DNA of 64,000 nt from Pseudomonadota bacterium (GTDB taxonomy: Bacteria; Pseudomonadota; Alphaproteobacteria; Puniceispirillales; Puniceispirillaceae): contig JAQCEA010000002.1 in assembly GCA_027620495.1 (NCBI GenBank), positions 1 to 64,000 of the forward strand, written 5' to 3'. The position numbers and the translations under genes were made by a program. This document shows, piece after piece, positions 8,812 through 18,720 of this stretch. The notes beneath the pieces were generated by a model. It was not told where the DNA came from. It ran no database searches and saw nothing but the letters and a program-made list of their open reading frames with translations. Within the stretch, counting starts at the first letter, position 1, and every line of letters starts with the position of its first letter.

Positions 8812-11800
8812 TTTAATCCATCGTGCCAGTGCCGCGCAGGCCGATGCGTCTGAACCTGCCGCTTCGGTGTTTGTGTCGGCCAATGCAGGCACCGGAAAAA
8901 CCAAGCTTTTGACCGATCGGGTGTTGCGTTTGCTTTTGGCCGGGGCGCCTGCTGACAGCATTTTATGCGTGACCTATACCCGTGCGGCCGCGGCAGAAAT
9001 GCGTAATCGTATCAATAAACGGCTCGGGGACTGGACCATTATCAGCGCCAAGGCGTTGAGCGAAGACCTGAAAAAAATGGGCATCGAAACGCCGCCCCAA
9101 GACATGATGCAACGCGCCCGTAGCTTGTTTGCTCAAATCCTTGATAATGACAATGGGCCGCGGGTGGAAACCGTACATTCATTTTGCCAGACCATCTTGC
9201 ACCGGTTCCCTATTGAGGCCGGTATAACCCCCCATGCCCGACTAGCAGACGATGAAGAACAAGCCCGGCTAAAGCTGCAGGCCCGCAATAATATTATGGC
9301 CATGGCCGATAGCGCATTGATGAACGCGGTGCAATTGATTGCGGAAATGGCGAATGAAGGGCGTGCGGATCAAATTTTACAGGCGTTTTTAAGCCAAGAA
9401 ACACGGCTTGCAGACCCGCAGATCATAAACAAGGTGATCGCGCATTTTGAAAATGATTTGCAAATTCCTGATGCAAAAACCCTAGAAACCCGCAAAAGTG
9501 AGGCCATAGACCGTATCGATATAGAGGGCTTGCGCGCGGTAGCGGCGGCTTTAGACGCCTCTGGTGTTGAAACGCATAAACGCCGGGCATCAAAGATAAA
9601 AGTATGGGTGGCACAACCGCCAAAAGACCGTGTCGAAAAATTATCATTTCTTGTTGATGCGTTGTTTACGGCAAATGGGCCGCGAAGCGAACGGACGTTA
9701 TCAAATGCGGATATTCGCAACGCAATGCCAGATGTGGTTGCCATACAACAGGCGGCGATTGACGCGATTGCGCCTATTTTGTGCGGGGACAATGCTCTTA
9801 TATGCAAACAGATGACGGTCGCGCTCTATCGTTATGGTGTGGCGTTCTGGCGTGAATATGAGCGGTTAAAAGCGATGCGTGGGGTGCTTGACTATGATGA
9901 TCTGATCAATCGTACCAATAGGCTTTTGGACCAAAGCGATGCGGCGCAATGGGTGGCATGGAAGCTCGATAATGGCATTCAGCATATGCTCATTGACGAG
10001 GCACAGGATACAAGCCCGCAACAATGGCAATTATTACGGCGCCTGATCGATGATTTTTTTGCTGGTGAAGGGGCGAATCATCATTCTTCAAAAGGTCAGC
10101 AAGATCACCAACGCACAGCCTTGCCAGCGCGCAGTATGTTTGCCGTTGGTGATTTTAAACAATCGATTTATTCCTTTCAGGGGGCTGACCCACGGGTTAT
10201 GGGCGACAATCGGCAATCTTTGGCAACACGGGCAAGAGAGGCAAATAAAGAATTTCGTGACGTGGCGTTATCGGTTTCGTTTCGGTCAAGCAGGCCTATT
10301 TTACAGCTGGTAAATGCCCTGATTCCGCACCGCCCGGGGATAGAGGATTTTAGCACCCATGAGGTGGCACGTGATGATCTGCACGGCTTTGTCGAAATTT
10401 GGCCGGTTGTTAAATCTGCCGATGAGACAAAACTAGATCGCTTGTTTGGCGCGCCTGCCGCCACCAGCAGCAATGATGTTCAAACAACCGCCGCCAAGCA
10501 GCTTGCTGATACAGTGAAACAATGGATTGGTCACAAAACCCTGTCGTCTGGCAAAGTGGTCGGGCCTGGCGATATTTTGATCTTGTTGCGCAAACGCGGG
10601 GCATTTTTTGAACAAATTTTAAAAGCGCTCCAACAAAATGCCATTCCGGTTGCTGGTGCTGACCGCATGACCCTCGAAGATCAAATCGAAATTCAGGATC
10701 TTCTCGCGCTTGGCGATGTGATGATGCTGCCTGAAGATGATTTACAACTGGCGGCTGTGTTGAAATCACCATTATGTGGATTTGATGATACAGATTTATA
10801 TGATCTGGCCTATGGCCGCGGTCAGGCTAGCCTTTATGCGAGGCTGATGACGCATCGCGGCGGCAAAGGCAAATTTGGTCATGTAGCTGACCAGCTGGCA
10901 GAGTGGCGTTTGGTTGCCGATCAGGAATCAGTTTTTGGATTTTTCAGCCATGTTCTGGTGAATGGCGGACGGCAGAATTTTATTGGGCGACTTGGCCATG
11001 CGGTGAATGAATCGCTTGATCATTTTTTGGGTCTGGCGCAAAGCATGGCGCTTGGTGATGGCGTGTCATTGTTGCATTTTCTGGCTGCCATTCGTGGCAG
11101 TGGCGGCGATATTAAACGCGATATGGACAGTGCGGGAAGTGACGAGGTGCGCGTCATGACAATTCATGGGGCCAAAGGTCTTGAGGCCCCGATTGTTATG
11201 CTTCCCGATATGTTGAAGCCGCGCGCTGTCAATCAGGTGATAGGTATCGACCAAGCCGGGCGGTCCGTCTATTGGATTCCGCCGGGTACAGCGTTTCACC
11301 CGCAATTTTTAAAAGATGCCAAAGCTGTAAGCCGCGAACGCGAACAGCAGGAAGCAAACCGTTTGCTCTATGTCGCGCTGACCCGTGCCTGTGAAGGGCT
11401 GGTGATTGCCGGATGGGAAAAATCATGCGGGGTGCGCACGCTGGACGAAAGTGATTACGCGGCGGTAAAATCTGCGCTTGGCATGCTGGCTGATGTTGTT
11501 GAGACAGATGACGGCCATATGCAGCTTTACACCGCCGCCACCCGTATTGCCGAACCAGTCGAACCAACCCGAACCGCCATATTGCCGCATAAAGCAGCGG
11601 TTGCACCTGACCCATCTGATCTGGACTGGATTGACCAACCCGCCCAGCGCGATGCACCAGCTGGCAAGCCCTTGCGGCCATCACAGCCGGGCCTTGATCA
11701 TGCGCCATTTTCGATTACTAACGTTAAAGATGGACAGCGCCGCCACAGCGCGCTTGCCTATGGTCGGCTGGCGCATCGTTTGCTGGAAATTTTGCCTTCA

Positions 11801-12250
11801 GCACCGGCATCTAGGCGCGGTGACGTGGCCCGCCCCATTATGCGCCAATATGCTGATCTGACCGATGCGGCCAAAGATGATATTTTACTGCGGATAGTGG
11901 GCATCATAGAGATGCCCGAACTTGCCCCACTTTTCAGCAGGCAAGCGCTTGCCGAAGTGCCAATCAACGGGCGGGTTCACGGGGTTGGTGTGGCCGGACA
12001 AATCGACCGGCTTTATGTGGGTGAAGATCAGATCATTCTGGCAGATTTTAAAACGGGTCAGCGCCCAGATGGGCCGCCTCCACATGGCTATGTCGAACAG
12101 CTTGCACTTTATGATGCGCTGCTTGTGCAGATGTATCCAGATAGACCCATCAGCAGTTGGCTGGTTTGGACACAGACGCAATTTATCGAAGATGTGACGC
12201 TGGCCCAACGGCAGCAGGCGTTACAGAGGTTATTTGCTGAACACGCATAA
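8804..12250 (+). CDS. addA: Double-strand break repair helicase AddA
   Basis: The AddA helicase-nuclease subunit, 1148 residues. A UvrD/Rep-type helicase core has Walker A (SANAGTGKTKLL), Walker B (MLIDEAQDTSPQQW), motif IV (GDFKQSIYSFQGAD) and motif V/VI regions (MTIHGAKGLEAP, LLYVALTRA). A C-terminal nuclease domain carries ADFKTG. The frame is open from 8645, but the start must be near the end of addB. ATG 8804 is preferred to ATG 8801 because GAGG at 8794-8797 is better spaced from it. The partner addB and trxA flank it, as in other alphaproteobacteria. Confidence 0.94.
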   Translation: MTDLIHRASAAQADASEPAASVFVSANAGTGKTKLLTDRVLRLLLAGAPADSILCVTYTRAAAAEMRNRINKRLGDWTIISAKALSEDLKKMGIETPPQDMMQRARSLFAQILDNDNGPRVETVHSFCQTILHRFPIEAGITPHARLADDEEQARLKLQARNNIMAMADSALMNAVQLIAEMANEGRADQILQAFLSQETRLADPQIINKVIAHFENDLQIPDAKTLETRKSEAIDRIDIEGLRAVAAALDASGVETHKRRASKIKVWVAQPPKDRVEKLSFLVDALFTANGPRSERTLSNADIRNAMPDVVAIQQAAIDAIAPILCGDNALICKQMTVALYRYGVAFWREYERLKAMRGVLDYDDLINRTNRLLDQSDAAQWVAWKLDNGIQHMLIDEAQDTSPQQWQLLRRLIDDFFAGEGANHHSSKGQQDHQRTALPARSMFAVGDFKQSIYSFQGADPRVMGDNRQSLATRAREANKEFRDVALSVSFRSSRPILQLVNALIPHRPGIEDFSTHEVARDDLHGFVEIWPVVKSADETKLDRLFGAPAATSSNDVQTTAAKQLADTVKQWIGHKTLSSGKVVGPGDILILLRKRGAFFEQILKALQQNAIPVAGADRMTLEDQIEIQDLLALGDVMMLPEDDLQLAAVLKSPLCGFDDTDLYDLAYGRGQASLYARLMTHRGGKGKFGHVADQLAEWRLVADQESVFGFFSHVLVNGGRQNFIGRLGHAVNESLDHFLGLAQSMALGDGVSLLHFLAAIRGSGGDIKRDMDSAGSDEVRVMTIHGAKGLEAPIVMLPDMLKPRAVNQVIGIDQAGRSVYWIPPGTAFHPQFLKDAKAVSREREQQEANRLLYVALTRACEGLVIAGWEKSCGVRTLDESDYAAVKSALGMLADVVETDDGHMQLYTAATRIAEPVEPTRTAILPHKAAVAPDPSDLDWIDQPAQRDAPAGKPLRPSQPGLDHAPFSITNVKDGQRRHSALAYGRLAHRLLEILPSAPASRRGDVARPIMRQYADLTDAAKDDILLRIVGIIEMPELAPLFSRQALAEVPINGRVHGVGVAGQIDRLYVGEDQIILADFKTGQRPDGPPPHGYVEQLALYDALLVQMYPDRPISSWLVWTQTQFIEDVTLAQRQQALQRLFAEHA

Positions 12251-12376
12251 AATAAACCCGGACGGCATGCTTGACTGTCACCCGGCCAGCCCATAAATTC
12301 AATCAGCGCAAGGCGACTGCCACGATCTATCTTGGCAACAGGCAAAAATGCGCAAACAGCTATGGGGTGGGTAACA

Positions 12377-12697
12377 ATGGCGACTTCTAAAACAACTGAT
12401 TCTGATTTTTCTGCAGATGTTTTGCAATCTGACAAACCTGTTTTAGTCGATTTTTGGGCCGAATGGTGCGGCCCGTGTAAGGCGATTGGCCCGGCATTGG
12501 AAGAAATCTCAGATGATAAGGGCGACAGCATTTCAATTGTGAAATTGAATATTGATGAAAATCCGCTGACCCCGCAAAAATACAATGTGCGCGGCATACC
12601 AACATTGCTGATCTTTAAAAATGGCGAAGTTGTTGCAGAAAAAATGGGCGCGTTGCCAAAATCACAATTGGAAGACTGGATCAACCAATCCGTGTAA
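12377..12697 (+). CDS. trxA: Thioredoxin
   Basis: Thioredoxin 1 type, 106 residues, with the redox motif WAEWCGPCKAIGP and the cis-proline loop GIPTLLIF. It reduces protein disulphides and serves ribonucleotide reductase and other enzymes. The start is ATG 12377, preceded by GGGGTGGG; a longer open frame from 12332 lacks homology. The addB-addA-trxA order is common in this class. A strong terminator follows between it and the convergent folC. Confidence 0.96.
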   Translation: MATSKTTDSDFSADVLQSDKPVLVDFWAEWCGPCKAIGPALEEISDDKGDSISIVKLNIDENPLTPQKYNVRGIPTLLIFKNGEVVAEKMGALPKSQLEDWINQSV

Positions 12698-12722
12698 TGA
12701 CGGCAAGCAATCTAATATAAAG

Positions 12723-12757
12723 AAACGCTGCGCGTTAGTCGGGCAGCGTTTTATTTT
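12723..12757. terminator. Intrinsic terminator between trxA and folC
   Basis: A 9-bp perfect stem, AAACGCTGC (12723-12731) and GCAGCGTTT (12743-12751), is followed by TATTTT on the plus strand. The minus-strand side is also T-rich (TTTATATT), so it probably ends both convergent transcripts. The folC stop codon (12735-12737) lies in the loop. Confidence 0.85.
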
Positions 12758-14027
12758 GTATCAAAATATGGCCAGCCAGATAGAGCGATCCGCAAATAAT
12801 GACCGGCGCAGTTTGATCCAAAAGGTCGAAACAAGCCGCCAATGTCACGGCAGGCGAGGCGGCCAGACCAAGATGTTTGGCGGCACCACTCATTTCTCTG
12901 GCTGACAGGCTGGCATCTTGATCTGGGATCGTCAGACAGGCAACCCGGCCAGCCAATGGCCGAAGCGGTGCCAGAAATTCCGCCGGATCGCGGGTGTTTA
13001 ACGCGCCACAAATGACATTCCATTTGCCATCATGAATGGTGCGCAATGTGGCGGCAAGCGCCGTTGCGCCATGCGCGTTATGAGCACCATCAAGCCAGAT
13101 TGGCTGATATGGCCAGATCGTGGCAAGCGTTCCGCTATCAAGCTTTTGAACCCGGCCCGGCCAGATGGCGTTGGCAATGCCATCAGGCGCGCATGGTCGG
13201 GCGCAGTTAAGCGCCATCAACGCCAGCCCGGCATTATCTATCTGATGCGGGCCAGCCAAACCCGGGCGCGGAAAATATATTGTCGCCCCGGGCATAGTCA
13301 GACAGCCTCCTCCGTCCCTTTGCGGGCTGATTTCAAAATCACGACCAGCAAGATAGAACGGCGCGCCAACCTTATCAGCGCAGGCTTGCAAGGTTGTTGC
13401 TACCTCGGGGGATTGGGCCGCGCTGAAACAGGGTGTGCCCGGCCGCATGATACCAGCCTTTTGTTCGGCAATGCCGGTCAGGCTGGTACCCAAAAAATGT
13501 TCATGGTCACGGGCGATTGGTGTGATTATGGTGGCCAGTGGCGCGGTCAAGACATTGGTTGAATCCAGCGCCCCGCCAAGCCCGGTTTCAAGTAACAGTA
13601 AATCAGCCGGATGGCGCGAAAATGCCAGCATCGCGGCGGCGGTTGTAACCTCGAAAAAAGTTACCTGCTGGGGGCCGTTGACAGATTCTACTTCCTCGAG
13701 AAGATCGGCAAGTGCCGCGTCATCAATCAGGCGTCCGGTCAATCTGATACGTTCATTAAACCGGCATAAATGCGGTGAACTATAGACATGCGCGGTGCTG
13801 CCAGCGCCCTCGGCTAGGGCGCGTAAAAAGGCGATCACCGACCCTTTGCCATTGGTGCCAGCCACATGAATGGTGGGCGGCAGACGCAAATGCGGATCGC
13901 CAAGCTTTTGCAATAATGCAAAGCTGCGCTCTAGGCCAAGGTCGATGAGTTTCGGGTGAAGGGCCGCCAGCCGGGCAAGCGCCTTTTCCGCCCGTTTGGC
14001 AGAGTCTGCCATCGTGATGGTGTGCAT
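12735..14027 (-). CDS. folC: Folylpolyglutamate/dihydrofolate synthase
   Basis: FolC adds glutamate to dihydropteroate and folates using ATP (430 residues, usual length). Seen are the N-terminal Mur-ligase P-loop (VAGTNGKGSVIAFL), the family motif YSSPHLCRFNERI, the central lysine/metal region (ITPIARDHEHFLG) and the C-terminal ligase domain (WLDGAHNAHGA). The start ATG shares one base with the accD stop codon (TAATG), which supports coupled translation and fixes the start; ATG 14012 (MADSAKRAE) is the alternative. It is the last gene of the trp-accD-folC transcript. Confidence 0.94.
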   Translation of the reverse strand: MHTITMADSAKRAEKALARLAALHPKLIDLGLERSFALLQKLGDPHLRLPPTIHVAGTNGKGSVIAFLRALAEGAGSTAHVYSSPHLCRFNERIRLTGRLIDDAALADLLEEVESVNGPQQVTFFEVTTAAAMLAFSRHPADLLLLETGLGGALDSTNVLTAPLATIITPIARDHEHFLGTSLTGIAEQKAGIMRPGTPCFSAAQSPEVATTLQACADKVGAPFYLAGRDFEISPQRDGGGCLTMPGATIYFPRPGLAGPHQIDNAGLALMALNCARPCAPDGIANAIWPGRVQKLDSGTLATIWPYQPIWLDGAHNAHGATALAATLRTIHDGKWNVICGALNTRDPAEFLAPLRPLAGRVACLTIPDQDASLSAREMSGAAKHLGLAASPAVTLAACFDLLDQTAPVIICGSLYLAGHILIQNKTLPD

Positions 14028-14896
14028 TAGGCGGCCTTTACCGATCCTTTTGACCCCATCAGGAAATCGAGAATTTTGCCGAGATAAGCCGCTTGTTCTG
14101 ACCGAGCCACAACGGCGTCCACCATGCCATGATCCATCAAATATTCGGCTGTCTGGAAATCTTCCGGCAGTTTTTCGCGGACAGTTTCTTCGATGACACG
14201 GCGCCCGGCAAAGCCAATAATGGCCCCGGGTTCGGCAATCTGGATGTCGCCAAGCATCGCAAATGATGCGGTGACACCACCAGTTGTTGGATGTGCCAAA
14301 AGAACAAAATAGGGAAGTCCGGCATCACGCACTTTTTCAACAGCGACAATCGTGCGCGGTAATTGCATCAGAGATAACACCCCCTCTTGCATGCGCGCCC
14401 CGCCAGTTGACGGTACGGTGATCAAAGCGGCATTGCGGGCCACTGCCTGATTCGCGGCGGCAATAATGCCATTGCCAACCATCCGGCCCATTGACCCGCC
14501 CATAAAGCGAAAGTCAAACGCCGCCATCACACATGGAAACCCATTTATCTTGCCAGCGGCAACGGCAATGGCATCATTCAGTCCTGTTTTGCTGCGGGTG
14601 TCACGCAACCGGTCGCTATATTTCTTGCTATCACGGAATTTCAGCGGGTCATCTTCAATAGCTGGCAGGGTAATGGTCTCAAACTTGCCGTCATCAAATG
14701 TCATAGCAAAGCGCTGTTCTGGGGCCAACGGTGCGTGATGGCCGCATGTCGTACAGCAATTATTCGCAATTTCAAATTCACGATGGAAAATCATTTGATT
14801 GCAAGCGCTGCATTTCACCCACAGATTTTCCGGCACATCATCCGATTGCACCCATGCTTTGATTTTGGGCAGGACAGAGTTTGTAATCCAGTTCAT
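14027..14896 (-). CDS. accD: Acetyl-CoA carboxylase carboxyltransferase subunit beta
   Basis: The beta subunit of the carboxyltransferase that makes malonyl-CoA, the first step of fatty-acid synthesis (289 residues). The N-terminal zinc ribbon is visible as two Cys-x2-Cys pairs (CSAC and CTTC, within residues 30-55). It is followed by the crotonase-fold body with GGARMQEGVLSLMQL and TTGGVTASFAMLGD. The partner accA is not in the window. The gene lies between trpA (9 bases upstream) and folC (1-base overlap), the usual alphaproteobacterial arrangement. Confidence 0.96.
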   Translation of the reverse strand: MNWITNSVLPKIKAWVQSDDVPENLWVKCSACNQMIFHREFEIANNCCTTCGHHAPLAPEQRFAMTFDDGKFETITLPAIEDDPLKFRDSKKYSDRLRDTRSKTGLNDAIAVAAGKINGFPCVMAAFDFRFMGGSMGRMVGNGIIAAANQAVARNAALITVPSTGGARMQEGVLSLMQLPRTIVAVEKVRDAGLPYFVLLAHPTTGGVTASFAMLGDIQIAEPGAIIGFAGRRVIEETVREKLPEDFQTAEYLMDHGMVDAVVARSEQAAYLGKILDFLMGSKGSVKAA

Positions 14897-14905
14897 GGCA
14901 TACCC

Positions 14906-15730
14906 CTATTTGCGAATAGCTGTCGCAAGTTCGCCGACAAAAGTGGCAACTTTTTGAACAATATCATCTTTCATACTATTTTGCGGCGTATCTGTCAGGT
15001 TATTGGCAATAATATCGACAACGGCAGATCCCACAACCGCCCCATCTGTGAGGCGGGCGGCCTCGGCGGCCTGTGCTGGTGTGCGGATGCCAAAACCGGC
15101 AACAATTGGTAGGTCAGTTTGGGCGCGGATACGCTGATAGGCATCGGAAATGGTATTGCCTTCAGCACTTTTGGTGCCAGTGATTCCAAGCACCGATACA
15201 TAATAAACAAAACCGCTGGCCTCTGCCAAAATGGCGGGCAGGCGGGTTTCGTTACTTGTTGGCGTGACAAGGCGGATGAATTTTAGCCCAGCGTCTTTGG
15301 CTGGCAGGCATAATTCGGTGTCTTCTTCAGGCGGCAAATCGACAATGATCAGCCCATCCACCCCGGCCGCCAGCGCATCTGCGATAAAGCGGTCATTGCC
15401 ATAAATATAAATGGGGTTGTAATAGCCCATTAAAATCAATGGTGTGTCCGGATGGCGTTTTCTAAAATCAGCAGCGATCTCTAGCGTTCCAGCAAGCGTC
15501 ATGCCGCCTTTTAAGGCGCGCAATGACGCCGCCTGTATCGCCGGGCCATCAGCCATCGGATCAGAAAATGGCATACCAAGTTCAATAAAATCGACGCCAG
15601 CCCCGACCAAGGCATCAAGAAGTGCAGATGTTGTAGCGGCATCAGGATCACCAGCGGTGATAAATACACCTAAAGTGCCCCGACCTGCCTTTTTGGCGTT
15701 TGCAAATGTTGTGTCTATCCGGCCTGTCAT
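14906..15730 (-). CDS. trpA: Tryptophan synthase alpha chain
   Basis: TrpA (274 residues) cleaves indole-3-glycerol phosphate to indole and glyceraldehyde-3-phosphate and passes indole to TrpB. Its signatures are FIELGMPFSDPMADGP (with the catalytic Glu) and, further on, LMGYYNPIYIYG and the phosphate-binding glycines GFGIRTPAQA. It lies 74 bases downstream of trpB and 9 bases before accD on the same strand. Confidence 0.96.
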   Translation of the reverse strand: MTGRIDTTFANAKKAGRGTLGVFITAGDPDAATTSALLDALVGAGVDFIELGMPFSDPMADGPAIQAASLRALKGGMTLAGTLEIAADFRKRHPDTPLILMGYYNPIYIYGNDRFIADALAAGVDGLIIVDLPPEEDTELCLPAKDAGLKFIRLVTPTSNETRLPAILAEASGFVYYVSVLGITGTKSAEGNTISDAYQRIRAQTDLPIVAGFGIRTPAQAAEAARLTDGAVVGSAVVDIIANNLTDTPQNSMKDDIVQKVATFVGELATAIRK

Positions 15731-15804
15731 AGATGCCTCTAAAAATCACTGCAGATAATGCGTGCTGTGGTTGTTGATTTATCTGTAAAATTCTATCACC
15801 GCGT

Positions 15805-17028
15805 TTATAGCCGTCCAAGCTTGTCAAGCGTTGGCAATACCGCACCAAGGTCTTTGTCACCGCGCCCACACATATTCAAAATCACGATCTGATCGGCAGA
15901 CATGTCACCAATCATGGTGCTGACATACGCAAGCGCATGCGATGGTTCGAGCGCCGGGATAATGCCTTCTTGGCGGGCGCATAGCTGGAAAGCGACCAAG
16001 GCTTCATCATCGGTGGCGCTGACATAATTGACCCGGCCGATATCGTGCAACCATGAATGTTCAGGTCCAATGCCGGGGTAATCAAGCCCAGCTGAAATGG
16101 AATGTGCATCGGTAATTTGGCCATCATCATTTTGCAGCAAATAGGTACGATTGCCATGCAAAATGCCGGGCTGTCCACCGGTGAGAGAGGCAGCGTGCAA
16201 CCCGCTTGGGATGCCTTTGCCAGCCGCTTCAACACCATAAATTTCAACGTCTTTATCATCCAAAAACGGATAAAACAGCCCCATGGCATTAGACCCACCA
16301 CCAATGCAAGCAACGATTTTATCTGGCAATCGGCCTTCGGCCTCTATGATCTGTTCGCGCGCCTCGATGCCAATGACCGATTGAAAGTCGCGCACCATTT
16401 GTGGATAGGGGTGCGGGCCAGCCACCGTGCCAATGATATAAAAATGTGTTTCGGCATTGGTCACCCAATATCGCAACGCCTCGTTCATTGCGTCTTTCAA
16501 GGTGCCGGTACCAGACGTGACGGGGTGGATTTTTGCGCCAAGAAGCCGCATCCGTTCAACATTTGGACGCTGTCTTTCAACATCTTCTGCGCCCATAAAC
16601 ACTTCACATTCCATATCAAATAGCGCACAGGCGGTGGCTGTGGCCACGCCATGCTGGCCAGCCCCGGTTTCGGCAATAATTTTGGTTTTGCCCATACGTT
16701 TGGCCAAAAGTGCCTGACCAATCACATTGTTAATCTTATGCGCACCGGTATGGTTCAATTCATCACGTTTCAGATAGAGCTTGGCACCACCAAAATATGA
16801 AGTCAGACGTTCGGCAAAATAAAGTGGACTTGGCCGACCGATATAATGTTTTTGGTAATAGGCAAGTTCTGCGGCAAATGCTTTATCAGCGCGCGCCGCT
16901 TTATATGCTGTCTCAACATTGAGAATCAGCGGCATCAAGGTTTCGGCAACGAACCGGCCGCCATGGATTCCAAAACGCCCGGATTCGTCTGGCTGATTGT
17001 GATAGGTGTTTAGAGATGCTGTGCTCAT
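15805..17028 (-). CDS. trpB: Tryptophan synthase beta chain
   Basis: TrpB (407 residues) condenses indole with serine using PLP. The PLP lysine lies in [17 protein letters not shown], the phosphate loop is [10 protein letters not shown], and the family signature [13 protein letters not shown] is intact. I chose ATG 17028 ([10 protein letters not shown]), with AAGAGA upstream, over the open extension to 17067. It precedes trpA and follows trpF on the same strand. Confidence 0.96.
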   Translation of the reverse strand: MSTASLNTYHNQPDESGRFGIHGGRFVAETLMPLILNVETAYKAARADKAFAAELAYYQKHYIGRPSPLYFAERLTSYFGGAKLYLKRDELNHTGAHKINNVIGQALLAKRMGKTKIIAETGAGQHGVATATACALFDMECEVFMGAEDVERQRPNVERMRLLGAKIHPVTSGTGTLKDAMNEALRYWVTNAETHFYIIGTVAGPHPYPQMVRDFQSVIGIEAREQIIEAEGRLPDKIVACIGGGSNAMGLFYPFLDDKDVEIYGVEAAGKGIPSGLHAASLTGGQPGILHGNRTYLLQNDDGQITDAHSISAGLDYPGIGPEHSWLHDIGRVNYVSATDDEALVAFQLCARQEGIIPALEPSHALAYVSTMIGDMSADQIVILNMCGRGDKDLGAVLPTLDKLGRL

Positions 17029-17095
17029 AAAATGTCTCTTCACTATAAAATGCGCCCTGATGGCCATGTTGTACTGGTGATCCCCACTTGTTGTT

Positions 17096-17749
17096 TTAGC
17101 CTATTTGCGCAGCCCGAATAAAGTCGTGAATTTTGTTTTGATCTTTTTTTCCGCGCTGGCGTTCGACCCCGCTTGAAACATCAACGGCGCTAGCCCCGCT
17201 AATCGTCACCGCCTCTGCGACGGTATCGACGGTCAACCCGCCTGCCAGCATCCACGGCGTGCGCCCTTGATAATGCGATAAAATTGTCCAGTCGAAACGA
17301 TGGCCCGTGCCGCCGGGTTGTGTCCCTTTGGCAACTTTTGCATCAAAAATAAGCCAATCAGCAACGTCGTCCCATTGCGCACAAGCCGCCAAATCCGCGC
17401 TGGTTTCAATGGGAATCATTTTTATGATCGGTAAGCCAAATTCCGCTTTGATAGCGATGGCTGATGCAACCGTTTCTTGGCCATGAAGCTGGAGAAAATC
17501 CGGGCGGGCGGCGGTGATTAATGCGCGTAATGACGCCAATGTCTGGTCAACAGTCAATAACACCCGCTGTGGCCCGGCGCTTGGCAATGTTTCGATCTGA
17601 TCGGCAAGGCCGGTCAATGCCGCGATATCAAGGTGGCGCGGCGATCCCGGATAATGGACCATGCCAACCCAGCGCGCACCAGCGGCCCGGCAGGCTTGAT
17701 AATCTGCAGATGATGAAATGCCGCAAATTTTCACATCAACCATAATCAT
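17096..17749 (-). CDS. trpF: Phosphoribosylanthranilate isomerase
   Basis: TrpF isomerises N-(5-phosphoribosyl)anthranilate. Key motifs are VKICGI at the N-terminus with the catalytic Cys, the loop [14 protein letters not shown] and the C-terminal DVSSGVE phosphate site. The frame is open up to 17830, but homology begins at VDVKICG. ATG 17749 or ATG 17743 are the likely starts; neither has a strong ribosome-binding site, so the choice is tentative. About 217 residues, a normal length. No trpC or trpD is nearby. Confidence 0.92.
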   Translation of the reverse strand: MIMVDVKICGISSSADYQACRAAGARWVGMVHYPGSPRHLDIAALTGLADQIETLPSAGPQRVLLTVDQTLASLRALITAARPDFLQLHGQETVASAIAIKAEFGLPIIKMIPIETSADLAACAQWDDVADWLIFDAKVAKGTQPGGTGHRFDWTILSHYQGRTPWMLAGGLTVDTVAEAVTISGASAVDVSSGVERQRGKKDQNKIHDFIRAAQIG

Positions 17750-17878
17750 GTCCAATTTGTTCAGGGTGCGCGACGCGCGCAATATAGTTGCATGGCCGTG
17801 GGGGAATGTCACTGATAGAGGTGTCATCACTTGAGGGTAAAATCGCCAGCCAGCTTTGACCCGGTGATCTATCAGCCG

Positions 17879-18205
17879 TCACATATCAGGTGTGTGCGGT
17901 AAAGCTTGGCTGGTGTCTTTTTGCGGTGCTTGTGCGGCTTGTTTGTCTAGTTTTCTGAGTTGTGATTGCGCGCGCCATAATTTTGCGCGAATCGCCAGCA
18001 TTTGCCCCCCCATTAATATCGCGCCTAAAATGCCGCCAATTACAAAGGCACCAACACCAAATAGCCATATCTGGATATCAAGCCGTTGGGTGAATGGCCA
18101 TAATGACAGGCTGAGCATGGCATCATTTGAGATGGCAAAGCTGACAGCCACCCCCACCAATGTCACCGTAATGATGATCCATAGCAGTCGGCCAAAAAAA
18201 TGCAT
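17879..18205 (-). CDS. LapA domain (DUF1049) membrane protein
   Basis: A 108-residue protein with two membrane segments (about 6-26 and 45-68) and a charged, coiled C-terminal cytoplasmic tail (AIRAKLWRAQSQLRKLDKQ). This is the architecture of LapA/YciS. In Enterobacteria LapA works with LapB to tune LpxC turnover and thus lipopolysaccharide synthesis. It sits directly after ihfB, the same position as in many proteobacteria, but no lapB follows; trpF comes next. Confidence 0.82.
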   Translation of the reverse strand: MHFFGRLLWIIITVTLVGVAVSFAISNDAMLSLSLWPFTQRLDIQIWLFGVGAFVIGGILGAILMGGQMLAIRAKLWRAQSQLRKLDKQAAQAPQKDTSQALPHTPDM

Positions 18206-18217
18206 GGCTAGGCCTGT

Positions 18218-18496
18218 CTAGCGGTTCAACCGCTCGCGCATACCTTTACCCATTTTGAAAAAAGGTACCCTTTTTTCAAACACTTGCACACTTGTTCCGG
18301 TACGTGGATTGCGACCAACTCTGGATTTACGGTGACGCACCGAAAAGGCGCCAAAGCCACGAAGCTCAACCCGGTCACCGCGTTCAAGTGCGCTGCCGAT
18401 TTCGTCAAGTATGGTGCTGACCAGCCGTTCGATGTCGCGGTGGTAAAGTGCTGGATTTTTTGCTGCCAATTTGGCGATAAGCTCTGACCGTGTCAC
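18218..18496 (-). CDS. ihfB: Integration host factor subunit beta
   Basis: A DNA-bending protein of the HU/IHF family, 92 residues. The beta-arm motif ([12 protein letters not shown]) and the conserved core [17 protein letters not shown] identify IHF-beta. The family start MT(R/K)SELI is matched by the GTG at 18496 ([12 protein letters not shown]), which has GGAG eight bases upstream. Another GTG at 18505 is in frame but lacks this support. It pairs with IhfA (not in the window). The position behind rpsA is conserved across proteobacteria. Confidence 0.93.
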   Translation of the reverse strand: MTRSELIAKLAAKNPALYHRDIERLVSTILDEIGSALERGDRVELRGFGAFSVRHRKSRVGRNPRTGTSVQVFEKRVPFFKMGKGMRERLNR

Positions 18497-18636
18497 TTCA
18501 CCCACTCCATTTCTATATCAATTCAAATAAATATAACAACAAGATGCCTATAAGCACCGCAAGGGTCAAACAAAATTCGTAAAAATAGTTTATGGGTCAA
18601 TCAATTGGTGTCAATTGCGCGTGTATTTGCGCAGAT

Positions 18637-18673
18637 AAAAAAATATCAGCCACAATAATATTGTGCCTGATAT
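18637..18673 (-). terminator. Intrinsic terminator downstream of rpsA
   Basis: On the minus strand an inverted repeat ATATCAG..CTGATAT encloses CACAAT-ATT-ATTGTG, giving 13 paired positions with one G-G mismatch and a 3-base loop. A run of seven T follows. It lies 48 bases past the rpsA stop codon and should separate rpsA from ihfB. Confidence 0.85.
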
Positions 18674-18720
18674 GCATTGGTGGATGTCCCGCCCCGGATG
18701 CGCCAGTGCGGGAAATGATT